Shown: positions 40,636 to 52,475, counted from the stretch's first letter. The stretch: 64,000 bases of DNA from Homarus americanus (GCF_018991925.1 NW_024754732.1:1232001-1296000), one strand, 5' to 3'. Notes: a model not told the origin generated them from the letters alone. Made by a program: numbers and translations.

Positions 40636-40826
40636 CAGGGTGTCTCAAAATGTATACTCAGTGTCTTACAGATCTTCATAGCTGTAATATGAATGTTTGT
40701 ATGACAACACCATTTTCGTCATCACTTGACTAGTTGATGTGTGATGATGGTGTTGCAGTGCTAACATTCATACTACGAGCTCCAAGATAATCTATAAGGC
40801 AGTGAGCAACAGTTTTTGACACCCTG
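40636..40826. mobile_element. Hairpin MITE with mariner-like ends
   Basis: About 191 bp bounded by CAGGGTGTC and its inverse GACACCCTG. The two arms, each about 95 nt, pair along nearly the whole length at roughly three-quarters identity, including the shared ATGAATGTT and CAACACCAT blocks, leaving only a tiny centre. The left flank ends in TA; the right flank does not restore a clean TA duplication. A non-autonomous Tc1/mariner-type element is the likely origin; the family assignment is inference. Confidence 0.65.
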
Positions 40827-41267
40827 TTTGTATATATATCATTTGTATTTGTTATTAATCTCGTTTCATGTATTAACGAGTTAATCACTTAAAAATAATA
40901 ATTAACATATCTAATTTGCTTCTATGCTCAAAAATACCCACAAAAGTCCTGTACAAAAGAAGAGTTTTGGGGTATGTTAGTAGAGACTCATGTTAAACAA
41001 CATTAAGATTAACGCTGATTAATGTGTGCCGTTAAAAGGCTTCTCCCCAATAAGATAATTCCTCCTGTAAGTGTTCAGTCACATAGCTAGGGATAAACTT
41101 AATGACATCTACAATAATGGGGAGATTAAACCTTCATCATCTTTTCAGTGAACCGCTGCCTGTGAACACCTACTTGTCTTAGTTTATTTAGCTCACATAT
41201 AAATAGTATTTTCCTGTGTAAATATATGATAAATTTATATTTCAAGAACAGTCATAAAAAAGAAATA

Positions 41268-41430
41268 CGCATCATAAACAGAGATCTTATATACAGTAGA
41301 GTCACGCATCATAAGCAGAGATCTTATATAGAGTTACGCATCATAAGCAGAGATCTTATATAGAGTTACGCATCATAAGCAGAGATCTTATATAGAGTTA
41401 CGCATCATAAACAGAGATCTTATATAGAAT
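41268..41430. repeat. 32-bp tandem repeat (CGCATCATAAGCAGAGATCT)
   Basis: Five copies, the inner three nearly identical and 32 nt apart (41305, 41337, 41369). Confidence 0.9.
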
Positions 41431-41844
41431 TGATTGTTTATTTCTGATGTACTGTATGTGTACAGAACTACCTAAACGATGTATATCTCTTTTTATTCTT
41501 ATAATTGTATTTTACGTAGATGTATTTCACTGTATTTTTAAGTAAGAGCTACAACAACAACCCAAAATATTATTGCAGCTCCAGATTGACTTATAAGCCC
41601 TACCTCCCATGCAACCAAGTTTATCTCTATAGTGTCACCCTACACTATTTTTAATGTAGTTTTATATGGATTCAGTTTTTGGGTCATGCCTCTAGATATA
41701 ATTTCCCCACTGCAATAGTCTTGTGTAACTCCCTCTGCTTCTAGTTCACCCTCGTCACATAAAGCACAGTCAGGTCTAGTTATTACTGTCACTGGTTAAC
41801 ATCTGACTATTCGAGGTGAATTACTCTAGCCATCATGACCTAGT

Positions 41845-42638
41845 TTATATGGCCCTCAGCACTCTTAGATGCAAATTATATTTTAGCTGTAAATGATCTA
41901 ATGTTTTTTTCCACTCTCTTCTCTTCATCGCCCTGTGTATAAATAAATCCAATTGGTATCGCCTGTTTTCCATCGATGTAAGTGGCCCATGGTCTTCGTT
42001 GAGCGATGTATGAAGGAATGAAGAATGTCGCTTGCTGGTAGTTTGTAACCTTCTCCCACACTTGTAGTTCAGTAGCAAAATTGTCATGCAACAGCACTAT
42101 AAACTTGTGCAAGTGATACCCTTTGCACTGCATTGTTGTTCTTTTAAGTTTAAATTACTTTCTCTGCCGCGAGTGGTTGTACACACCCCGAATGCTCTTT
42201 ATGATTATATAAACAAACATTGAGTTAAAAGGTGCAAATAGCTCTGACATCTGATTTAACCACTTAGGGCTGGTTAGCCAGTACCCACTCGGGTATGTTT
42301 GAAGTTCATATACTGTACATTCTTGGATCTCTTGGAAACATCAGGATCAGATGACAGAAATATTTCACTCGCGGAGAGTTAGTCTGCAGCAACGTGACGA
42401 TGACTACAGCGAAGTGTTTGTCCAGATCTTTCAGTAATTGATGGTTGTTCATACTTTGATAATATTTACACGCCGTGAACCGACTGTTCACTGGCTGGAC
42501 AGGTAGTAAGAATGATCTAAGGACAAACTTCGCTGGTAAGTCTTGCATAGGTGTTGCTTGAAGTGATAGTACACTTTGGTTGTGCCACCCTCGTGACACC
42601 TTGGTTGTGCCACCTTCGTGACATCTTGGTTGTGCCAC
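41845..42638 (-). pseudogene. Possible decayed minus-strand coding remnant, unidentified
   Basis: Two open segments lie in the same orientation. Minus 42638-42306 contains LPAKFVLRSFLLPVQPVNSR and LLKDLDKHFAVVIVTLLQTN. Minus 42133-41876 contains GYHLHKFIVLLHDNFATELQ and RPWATYIDGKQAIPIGFIY. Residue composition is more protein-like than the repeat-driven frames elsewhere, but no motif is recognised and the joining stretch has several stops. The right part of the upstream segment is built from the 25-bp repeat at 42575-42845. A transposon remnant is the simplest reading. Confidence 0.25.
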
Positions 42639-42845
42639 CCACAGTACACCCTGGTTATGCCACCCTCAATAAAATTTGGTTATGCCACCTTCAATACACC
42701 CTGGTTGTGCCACCCTTAGTACACCTTGGTTATGCCACCTAACCTTAAAATTTGGTTGTATAACCTTCAGTATACCCTGGTTGTGCCGCACCTAGTAAAA
42801 ATTGGTTGTGCCTACTTCATTACACCTTGGTTATGCCACAAATAG
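42575..42845. repeat. 25-bp tandem repeat (TTGGTTGTGCCACC)
   Basis: About eleven copies of a 25-nt unit, diverging by point changes at roughly a quarter of positions. Confidence 0.88.
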
Positions 42846-43479
42846 AATGACAATCCCTTTGTTACATTACCAACGACCCATACATACTCTCACTGCCCCT
42901 GCACCACAAGTCACAACTCTGCCTCCTCCAAGTCTTTGTCATAGTCATTATTCAAGGTAAAGATCAGTGAGGACAGAGCTGAAGTATTCTGGATGTATAC
43001 AAGAAGGATTAAAAGTCGTTTTTGATGACCTTTAAGCCCTGTATACTGAAGGATCTTAATGGTTGAACACGTATCACCCTGACCTGAGCTGACCTTGTTG
43101 AAGTAGACTTGGGTTTGTCTCGTTTAATTCTGCAACTTTAAGAGATAATGATACAGTACTTTTGTGGAGAAGTTAACCAGATAACTATATTACAACACAA
43201 ACATATGTATTTCCACCGCAAAGTAGCAGAATTAAGCGATTTGCGGAAAGTAGTATACCTTGATAATGAAGTAGTTAGGGCAGTGTCTAGCGCCAGCCCA
43301 GGTATTGCATGACGCAGGTGTTCCAAATCTGCCTGTTCACTGCTCAATGCTTTCTTGTATAAATATCATTATCATTTATTTTATCTAGGATGGACTTCCT
43401 TAGTTATCTTTTAATACAGAAGTTATTTTTCAGTCAGTTATTATTATTATCATCATTGATATTTTGTAATTTCATGCAG

Positions 43480-43524
43480 AACCTCCAGTGAAACTGATCA
43501 GAAAGAAAAAAAAGACACTGAAAG
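43480..43524 (+). CDS. NCX: Candidate 15-residue lysine-rich cassette exon of NCX
   Basis: A 45-nt open segment sits between an ATGCAG acceptor and a GTATAT donor. It reads EPPVKLIRKKKKTLK when joined to the preceding exon. Phase is 1 in and 1 out, so it can be included or skipped without changing frame, and the downstream exon restores Asp either way. It would insert a basic stretch into the CBD2 loop just after GEP, the region where NCX genes are known to vary by splicing. Evidence for: correct phase, exact multiple of three, both splice signals. Evidence against: short length, moderate pyrimidine tract, weak donor and no homology I can name. It may be a chance match. Confidence 0.5.
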
Positions 43525-44546
43525 GTATATAGTTTTATAGTTTAATGAATACATGAAGAGTATAACTACCCTTAGCCCATTCTCATTACTATGACATAGG
43601 TATCGTATTTCCACTTCCTCGTATCAGTTTACTAATCCAGTTTGTATTGGTGTTTCTGTTGTGTTTGTTGGTTTGTCCCTTGTAAGCTTATACTCAGTTA
43701 TCTTCTTAACCAATAATAAATTAATAGCAGCTAAGTGAGCTAAGTATCCTTGTTCAGTGTTTCAGTATTCAAGTGGAAGGGTTGATGAATATCCTCCTTC
43801 TTTATCAGTATTGCTTCATGTGTAGTCAATACTTCAAATTATTTCATCTTCTTAAGACTATATTACCTACCTTAATTTTATTATTATTATCATTATATTT
43901 TTCTCGCTTTTTATAATTCTCTTTTACAATAAAGACAATGAGCTGAGATTTTACGCAAGTTATTTATCAAGTTGTGTCCATATTTCTCTCTTTTTACTTC
44001 AGGAAATGTATCAAGAATATAGATTATACATTTATATACATTTTGAATAATAGATCTTGTACATAATCAGTGTGTGTTGATCTGTGTGCGTCTACGTTGT
44101 GATTCAGCTGCTAGAACGCTTGGCAAACTTTCTTTTTGTATTGTGAAATATGAACTACAGAAAATTGGCTTCGTTGATATTGTCTATTTTGTGCCAGAGA
44201 AAATATTTTTGACTTTTCTTGTGATGGGGAATTAATAATAATGAGGACTTTGGGATAATAATTCAGGTATCGTAGTTTTGATCGTTCTTTCATAGGTACT
44301 GTGGGGAAAAGACTCAATGTATTTGTTCATGGCAGTAAAGTATTAGAGTATACTTGGCCTGTGTCTTTTATAAGTAAATGTGTTAATGTTAGCAAAGGTT
44401 TAGCAGTAATGGCTTTCTGGGTTGCTACAGACGCTACCATGGACAGAACTAAGTATATTAGGGACGCTCTTTGCACAAAATAGTTAATAACTTCGTGCCA
44501 GGATTCTGTACAAGTCCGCCAACTCACATCTCCACCACCCTTGCAG
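43525..44546 (+). other. NCX intron before the second CBD2 exon
   Basis: AT-rich sequence with no array or mobile element that I recognise. Open frames on either strand at 44111-44527 have no recognisable product and look like chance. Confidence 0.7.
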
Positions 44547-44686
44547 ACGACGACGATTTAGGCTTCGAGTTTGCCAACAAGGAATCAGAACTGACTGAAG
44601 ATGAGAAGATCGCACTCCTGGGCAAACCTAAGCTCGGCGCAGCTACCCGCACCCAGATAAGAGTCAAGGAAAACAAGGAATACAGG
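44547..44686 (+). CDS. NCX: NCX exon: C-terminal part of CBD2
   Basis: The exon encodes about 47 residues. It starts with an acidic DDDLGFEF segment and then reads LTEDEKIALLGKPKLG, followed by a strand ending KENKEYR. The LLGKPKLG block corresponds to the family's EMGRPxLGE turn and the last stretch to its IxESxEFK strand, which closes CBD2. The acceptor is a good pyrimidine-rich CCCTTGCAG; the donor is GTTAGT, usable but weaker. It enters in phase 1, with the preceding g plus ac giving Asp, and leaves in phase 0. With the candidate cassette skipped it joins directly to exon 39712-39803. A larger run of alternative exons in this position, as in vertebrates, was not seen. Confidence 0.92.
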
Positions 44687-44839
44687 GTTAGTATAGCATA
44701 ATATTGTTTCCCTATTATGAATTTAGTATTTATTTTATCTTAATGCGTAATCACTCTCATTAGGTGTTTCTATTAAGAATTGAGATACGGATCAGATGAG
44801 GAATGACAAGTATTACTACAGGTGGGATAAATTACTTGA

Positions 44840-44843
<4 letters not shown>

Positions 44844-44893
<50 letters not shown>
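44844..44893. repeat. (GA)25 microsatellite
   Basis: Uninterrupted GA array 158 nt after the donor of exon 44547-44686. Confidence 0.95.
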
Positions 44894-44896
<3 letters not shown>

Positions 44897-45190
44897 ACAC
44901 AGGAATTATTTAGTACGATAGGATTTTTGTGACTTTAGACAAATTGGCATAAGCTACTACATGCAGGAAACAAAATTCTTCTCTCTGTAGTGAAAGAACT
45001 GAGCTAAGACTATGACAGAAGCTTTATATTGATAAGAAAAGACCTTCCAAACTGGTTTTACTCTGGATGACTTCTGTGATATTATGACGCTGAAAAATCT
45101 CCTCAATTCAGATGGTTGTATTATCACCCTAAGTCACTCAAACGTCTTCACACCTTATAAGCGATTAATAGTATCATTTGCCACAAAAGC

Positions 45191-45394
45191 CTTCCCAAGA
45201 GTGACTATCAGGTCCTTAATGTAGAGTTTCCGTCAACAGGCAAGAGTCGTCACCTAGCCTTCCCAAGAGTGACTATCAGGTCCTTAATGTAGAGTTTCCG
45301 TCAACAGGCAAGAGTCGTCACCTAGCCTTCCCAAGAGTGACTATCAGGTCCTTAATGTAGAGTTTCCGTCAACAGGCTAGAGTCGTCACCTACT
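45191..45394. repeat. 68-bp direct triplication
   Basis: Copies start with CTTCCCAAGAGTGACTATCA at 45191, 45259 and 45327. Copies 1 and 2 appear identical; copy 3 differs by one base until its end. Confidence 0.95.
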
Positions 45395-45654
45395 TGTTAT
45401 AATCTTTTAATCTTTTTGCAGTTCAGTAACTCCCCCTCAACGCGTAGGTCAAGAGACTTGAAACTATACGACTTCCTCCTCTTCTTCCTCCTTACATGCA
45501 TGTCAGAAAAAAGTCTCATTAAGCCAAGTTAACTGCTACAGTACATACACATTACTCCCGGCTGCTAACAATGAGCATGTCACTCAGTCATCTTAGTTTC
45601 GTACTTGACCTATTTCAATCCACAGTGCACAAACCACTCGCCTTTCTAACGTAC

Positions 45655-45890
45655 ATAACACACACTCATTTACTGTGCACAACACACACTCATTTACTGT
45701 GCACAACACACACTCATTTACTGTGCACAACACACACTCATTTACTGTGCACAACACACTCTTTCATCTACAGTGCACAACACACTCTCACCAACAGTAC
45801 ACAACACACTCTCACCTACAGTACACAACACACTCTCACCTACAGTACACAACACACTCTCACCTACAGTGCACAACAAACTCACGTCTA
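45655..45890. repeat. 24-bp tandem repeat (CACAACACACACTCATTTAC)
   Basis: About nine copies in two subtypes (CATTTACTGTG and CACCTACAGTA). Confidence 0.9.
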
Positions 45891-47594
45891 CCTAAACATC
45901 CCTTCAGATATTTTTAATTCACTAAGGCAAACATAGTAGTTCTTCCTATGATCCCTAAGCTTCCCTCTACCACCTGGCCCACTGTAAATGCCTGACCAAC
46001 ACTCAACCTTTACCTCCTATTATTTCCTTAACCTGTAAAGCTTCGTACTCTATCGATCACCATCCCGCCAAATAACAGTTGTGCCATACTCAAACGATCT
46101 AGTCCTCTATAATATTCACACATTCTTTTACCTAACACTAACATACAGTATAGCAAGACTCAGACATTAACAACTGGCCTATAAGCTACTGATATCTATG
46201 TACTTATATATTCCTCATCCATGTTTATCCGATCTTAATCCTCTTTTGTGATGTCTTTTTCTCTATTGAATTGTATCTAATCGTCTATCGCCGAGAATTG
46301 AGTCTACTTGTTCTTTTGTTTATTTTTATTGTATCATCTATCTTTAGTAATTCTCTCAAACGTTCCCTCCAATTCTCCCTATAAACTTCTTCATCTGTCA
46401 TTAACATTTTTTTATCTAAATTACCCCCTCTATTGACTTATTCCTCACTTCTCTTTTTTATTATCTTCTTTCACTTATCGATCAAGTTTCTTTATTTTTC
46501 ACTTCACAGTCTCGTATGTTTTATTCTTGATCTTCCATCTTTCACTAACTGCAGGCAAACCTAAACAGTTCTTTTCATACTTTTCCCTCGTTTTTGTTTC
46601 ATTTCTTATGTTTTCCGTCACCATGTTGTTCCATACCCCGTCTTACACTCTGCCACACCACCAAGGTAGCAGCCTCCAGGATCCTATTCACTAGTGTGTC
46701 TCAACAACGCTTCAACTTCATATATTCCAAAGTCTTCATTGTTAAGTTTCTCAATCAACTTCTTCTGGAAAACACGCATCATAATCTCATCCTTTAACTT
46801 TTCAATTTCCTCTTTTCCTTGCATTGTCTTCTATGTTTGTTTGTTTTTTTGGTTTTTAATTTAACTGAACACTAATTCTATCTTGCATACAACAATAGAT
46901 TTTTTTTTATTCCCCTACAAGGTCTTGCTTCAATCAGGACATCTGTCAGTGATGGGAACTTTATTTGTACAAAGTCAAACATATCTCATTCGTCCTGGTC
47001 GTCTCGTGGTGAACCAAACCTCAACCGTTCACCTCCCATTATAAAATTATCACTTTCATTTATTCTCATGTCATTCGTTTCTAATATATATTTCCAGAGA
47101 ATTCTTTTTAGAAACACTCAACATGTAAGTTCCGTACAGTGTGATGCTCTGCTCCCCCACTCACACCTCCCACCCAGTTTTTCCCCCGGTGGTCACAGAC
47201 AATTCACCACCCACACTCCTCCAAGGCTCTGCTCTTATTTTCTATGGATACAATACTCGGGGAAGAATTCCTCAGACCCAGTTTAATCACCTATGACACA
47301 CAGGGTACACATGGAATTTATTCTTTGGGCCAAAACCTCAAAAAGATTTGTTTGAGTAAAGTAGTTAGCAAGTACGCTCCTTTGTTTAGTGTCCGATCCT
47401 CCAGTTGCTCAGCAGACTCCACAGTATCCAGAGAAAAGTAATGATGTGAACATAAACATGATGTAGGTGAATACAATTTTAACTGTCCAGTGTTTTTTGG
47501 GGAGCTGTGTTTGTTTATTTGTATATATATATGTGCTTGTATATGGTTCTGTATATATTAATATATTCACATTGTGTATGTTGATGTCCAAAAT

Positions 47595-47857
<263 letters not shown>

Positions 47858-48478
47858 TATATATATATTTCTTTTTCTTTTTCTTTTTTTTTGTAGATTA
47901 TACACTCACTGGTGTACTTGCTGCTTCTGTCCTTATCATGAAGGAATTTTCATGAACCATGAAAACATGAGACCTGCAGCTGACAAGTTCTTAAATTGAT
48001 ACAAAACACATTAATCATTTTATGTCATTGCATGATGCAAGAACACAGCCACAGTCCCCACGCTAACACAGTTTCTTGCTGGAGACAAATGATAATAGCT
48101 TTTTTAGAGAAAATTTTTTATTTCAATAAATAGTTTGTCAGTTTTACTCCCTCTTTTACCATATAACATCTGAATGGCATGGTTTTAAACTCAACAAAAC
48201 AGACAACCCAAAATGTATACCAGTTAACTTAAAGATGCACCTCATGATAGTATCCCTTCTGCTCACTTCTGACGTACTTAATTTTCCTTTGAATATAGGT
48301 TGACCAAAAAGTTACATTCTTTCGACATTTTGGCATATACAGCTTAGTGTTTCAGTTACCACAAAGGTTACCTTACACTCCCTCATTAACCACGTGCCAT
48401 CACCCTTTGCACCAAACATTCTTAAAATCACTATTTTTGTGGCCAATGTTTATCCCTTCAATTTTCACCGCATTGCAG

Positions 48479-48529
48479 AAATTGGTGGACAACATGGTCA
48501 ATGAGTTTCTGTCCCTTGAGGAGAACCCG
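48479..48529 (+). CDS. NCX: Candidate 17-residue cassette exon of NCX
   Basis: A 51-nt open segment lies between a pyrimidine-rich acceptor ending CATTGCAG and a GTAACA donor, the same donor type used by the first alpha-2 exon. It reads KLVDNMVNEFLSLEENP. Phase is 0 in and 0 out, exactly what is needed between the exon ending at 44686 and the exon starting at 50676. Its opening, KLVDNMV, loosely echoes the NMVDKLV that begins the next constitutive exon, which could mean an old exon duplication or chance. GC content is higher than in the flanking intron. No known NCX counterpart comes to mind, so it is a candidate cassette only. Confidence 0.42.
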
Positions 48530-49812
48530 GTAACATTTTGATACAGTGTACTGTAGAGACAGCTGCCCGTGGCGCACGGCCAACTCTGCTTTCTGAGAGC
48601 TCATTTGGTTTATAAGATACAGGTAATCTAAGAAAATGAATGCTTATATGGCAGCAAAATTTGTGGAAATGTAAGCCTGCAGTTGTTGAATAGACCCACT
48701 GACTGACTTTTGCATACTGCTATGAGGATATCAAAATGGGTTTACGGATGGAAACTATTGGTACCGAGATGAGAACATGTTCACAAGATGACGACGGAGA
48801 CCTTCGTCCAGTGTGGCTGATTCATAGGTAACAAGTTAACAGTTGGAAGATGTTATGTAAATAGTTAACAAATATAGCTCACAATATTTAACTGCTCATG
48901 ACTACTACAACTACTATCTTAGTAAAAGCGATAAAAGACTCGGCTGTTGCACCGCAGTGATACATCACAGCATTAACATCAGCGAGTAGTCATTATCCAG
49001 TCTGATTGAGAAATAAATGAGCGAACATTGTCATCAACAAATAAACCAAAATTGGTATTACTAACCATCATTTCTGGACTAAGAGACACACACAACGTCC
49101 GTGAACTGGGATTAAAATATATTATAAATATTAAAAGAAAAAAATGTATATACAGTACATCATATTCTGATGCTTTTCTGTTAATAATTCAAATTAAATT
49201 TACTTTGCTCCAATTTTTACAAGTGAGATATGGTAGATTGTTGTTTTACTTCTCTTCTCCTCTGTAAAGAACATCCACGGTGCCTCATTCGGTGTATATA
49301 CTGTATACAGTATACTGTGTATTGGATATGGCAGAATTTCTCATTGATGTTCCAATTAGATTGTGGTGCCGGCTGGCTGGGTGAGCACCCACACTGAGTC
49401 ATTGTCATCAACAGATCAATGATGTTATCAAAATATAATAAGATAAAAAAGCTGCAGTGGGCATCGTTTAGGTTTCATTATTCAGGTGGACATTTGTGGA
49501 GGCCGAGGAGGTCACGGCTTAACAAGTGACCACATTAAAGAAACAACATCCTGAGAGTGAGGGTGAAGCAGGCTTATTAATGTAACCCCTCATACAGGTG
49601 AGTCTAAAACCAACCAACTTAACTAACTTTGGTTAGTTACAATAAATTTTGTTGAAATAAGAACACTAACGGTAAATACTTAATTCTTATTAGTGTTGCA
49701 GTGAAGAAATTACTTTTGTCGTTAAGGTAAAGTCCCTAAGTGTAAACGCATGTGTGACTCAGCCTTAACGATTCTGTGGGAGAGCAATTTGCTTGAAATT
49801 GAAACATAAACG

Positions 49813-49813
<1 letters not shown>

Positions 49814-49901
<88 letters not shown>
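49814..49901. repeat. (AT)n array, 88 nt
   Basis: Uninterrupted AT dinucleotides. Confidence 0.97.
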
Positions 49902-49903
<2 letters not shown>

Positions 49904-50090
49904 TTTTTGTAGAGTTAATATTTATATGTCTATTATGGCCATCAACAAAATAATTCTTTCAAGAATTAAAATTAGAAAATATAATTATCTGTGAGATGTT
50001 AATGGACAGAACACATTACGAAGAATAAAGCACCACTCTTGTTTCCTTCACTAAAGAAACTAATAGAGCTTTGCCATTGTATGCAATCCC

Positions 50091-50540
50091 TTAAACGCAG
50101 AGTAGTAGCAGCTCTCCCATGGGTGTTCCAGACAACACTATGATACCAAATGAGCTCTCATGTATCCGCTTATGTTGCTTCATGGCAGACAGTATTGGTG
50201 GCCTTAGACGAGTCTTGTTCATATAGTTTTTCACCTGTTTTGTCTCTTGTACATCATCTCCAAAGGCAACCCTGGATTGCTTTATTTTACATTTTGGCAG
50301 ATCACAGGTAGATTGATAGCTACTGGGTCTGTAAAACAATTGACAAATTTCATAAATGCAACTCCGCTTCCCAAAAGAAGTACATTTATGTGACCCTCAT
50401 CGGCCTTCTCTCCATAGTTCAGTACTTGGACCCTGACTGGTCGTACACACGCCGCTTGGCTTCCCTTGTAAGTGACTCAGTAGGCAAGATGCTAAGGAAT
50501 CTCTTTGTTTCAAACACCATAAAGCCAACCTGAACTTACT
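50091..50540 (-). pseudogene. Decayed coding remnant of unknown identity, antisense to NCX
   Basis: On the minus strand three consecutive segments look protein-like but are in different frames. The first reads FMVFETKRFLSILPTESLTR and stops near 50418. The second reads YGEKADEGHINVLLLGSGVA, continues MKFVNCFTDP, and stops at 50282. The third, from 50339 to 50091, contains SRVAFGDDVQETKQV and MKQHKRIHESSFGIIVLSGT. At least two frame changes are needed to join them. I cannot name the family; a transposon-derived or retrocopied gene is likely. It has no bearing on NCX coding, being inside an intron. Confidence 0.4.
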
Positions 50541-50675
50541 TTGTCTCCTCATTTGTGATTGTCACTGAGATGATGGCTAAAAGTCACTAACATGACTAGA
50601 TGTAAATCTCTCCACAAGCACCGTGTGCCAGACGCAGCACAGGAGCAGCAGTAATCAGGTGTCCTCTCCCTGCAG

Positions 50676-50775
50676 AACATGGTTGACAAGCTGGTGAAGA
50701 AGGCCAACGCCTCCATGCTCGTCGGCTCCTCCTCCTGGAGGGAGCAGTTCGCCGAGGCTATCACAGTCCAGGCTG
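50676..50775 (+). CDS. NCX: NCX exon: end of the large cytosolic loop
   Basis: The exon encodes 33 residues plus a split Gly: NMVDKLVKKANASMLVG followed by SSSWREQFAEAITVQA. This is one of the most conserved parts of NCX. The family pattern is VDKLIKKTN, then a SWREQF motif, then EAITVSAG. It lies after CBD2 and leads back toward the membrane. The acceptor is strong (CTCTCCCTGCAG) and the donor is a consensus GTGAGT. It enters in phase 0 from the CBD2 exon and leaves in phase 1. Codon use is GC-rich relative to the surrounding intron, as expected for coding sequence. An antisense ORF over the same bases is a shadow. Confidence 0.95.
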
Positions 50776-51295
50776 GTGAGTTGTTGTCTGTTTTGATAGC
50801 GTTCATTATATCTCTGCAGCTGATGTCTTTTTCCAGGATGATAAGAGAGCCACTTTTCCAGCTGTATTAATTATTTCTTCTCAACTAACATGAGATGCAG
50901 TTTCAGAATGTTTATGACCTAATGCCTCATGAGTATAATAATAATCACTGCTTATTACTTAGTGTGATTCTTCATGTTTATCAAGTTTGAAGTATTAAAC
51001 TCTTAAGTAGTAAATTAAACATGATTTATTAAAGATGAGTGATCAGCACAAATTGAGAACTTTATCATCACCACAGCATTCAGCTACTTGGTAAATTATA
51101 ATATTGATATATCAGGAATTCATATATAGTATTACATATTCTGGTACATATATACCACATACATAAAACAGTCGGTATTGTGCGGTAGCCAGAAGACTAG
51201 GTTGGCAATTCCTTACGCTTGAAGTCAGAGTCTTGGAGATAACTGGAGTTTTAAATCCTCCTGTATATCTTGAAACATATCCTCTGGTCTCTGCT

Positions 51296-51390
51296 ACCTC
51301 CCGGCCTCAGGAGGCCTCTCAGTCTCTGTTGGCATCTCAGCCTCTGTTGGCCTCTCAGTCTCTGTTGGCCTCTCAGCCTCTGGTGACCTC
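51296..51390. repeat. 18-bp tandem repeat (CCTCTCAGTCTCTGTTGG)
   Basis: Four to five imperfect copies. Confidence 0.85.
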
Positions 51391-51961
51391 TCATCCCAAA
51401 TTATGACTGTTCACATACCGCTGTTCAGTATCACTGGGGACATGTACACAGTAATACAAGATAATTATTTATTGAAAAATAAATATATGCGAATTAATAC
51501 AATGATAGTCATTTGTGGATGGGGCTTAAGATAAATAAATTTGGAAATGTTCCTTTTTTCCTGATCTATTATATGGAGCATGAATGAGCATGAAGAGTAA
51601 TGATAAAAAAATTAATGAAAATATAAAATTCTATTAAACCAATTATAAGTCTCGGACACAAGGCTTATTATCCACTTTTAACTTCACAAAGCAGCCATCT
51701 CAAATTACATTCAAATTTCCATACGTGATAGTTGAAGATCTTGCGCCTTGAAACTACCTGTATATTAGTAATCAAAATAGATTCAGGAAAAAATGTCACA
51801 AGAAACACACTTATGACGTACGCAAAAGATCATCAGCTGAGGCAGTAAGGAAGACCTGGTTAACTCACTTTATTGTCCAGACGACGACACACAGTCAAGA
51901 TGGCTTACTGTACCTCAGAAACAATACTGTACACTGCAGAGAGGCTACTGTACAGTTTATA

Positions 51962-52475
51962 TATGATGGGTGTACACTGTATGATGGGTGTACACTGTAT
52001 GATGGGTGTACACTGTATGATGGGTGTACACTATATGATGGGTGTACACTGTATGATGGGTGTACACTATATGATGGGTGTACACTATATGATGGGTGTA
52101 CACTATATGATGGGTGTACACTGTATGATGGGTGTACACTGTATGATGGGTGTACACTGTATGATGGGTGTACTCTATATGATGGGTGTACACTATATGA
52201 TGGGTGTACACTGTATGATGATGGGTGTACACTATATGATGGGTGTACACTATACGATGGGTGTACATTGTATGATGGGTGTACACTGTATGATGGGTGT
52301 ACACTATACGATGGGTGTACACTATATGATGGGTGTACACTATATGATGGGTGTACACTATATGATGGGTGTACACTATATGATGGGTGTACACTATATG
52401 ATGGGTGTACACTATATGATGGGTGTACACTATACGATGGGTGTACACTATACGATGGGCTTACACCTGGTGGGT
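51962..52475. repeat. 18-bp minisatellite (ATGATGGGTGTACACTAT), about 28 copies
   Basis: Units differ mainly by ACTAT versus ACTGT, with one 3-bp expansion near 52214. The 18-bp period keeps each frame open as a six-residue repeat on both strands. Each unit contains GTGTACAC, an 8-bp palindrome. Confidence 0.96.

Larger units (their letters stand above)
48530..50675 (+). other. NCX intron before the loop-end exon
   Basis: Contains an 88-bp (AT)n array at 49814-49901 and a decayed minus-strand coding remnant at 50091-50540. The rest (48530-49813) shows nothing identifiable. Confidence 0.7.

Noticed and set aside
41268..41430. CRISPR-like regular array
   Set aside because: Units are contiguous with no unique spacers, and the DNA is eukaryotic; a plain tandem repeat.
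44111..44527. Overlapping frames on both strands just before an NCX exon
   Set aside because: No homology, no consistent splice phase; probably chance open frames in intron.
50418..50467. Exon-like segment with pyrimidine-rich acceptor and perfect GTAAGT donor
   Set aside because: 50 nt would shift the frame between two phase-0 NCX borders, and the opposite strand carries a coding remnant that explains the composition.
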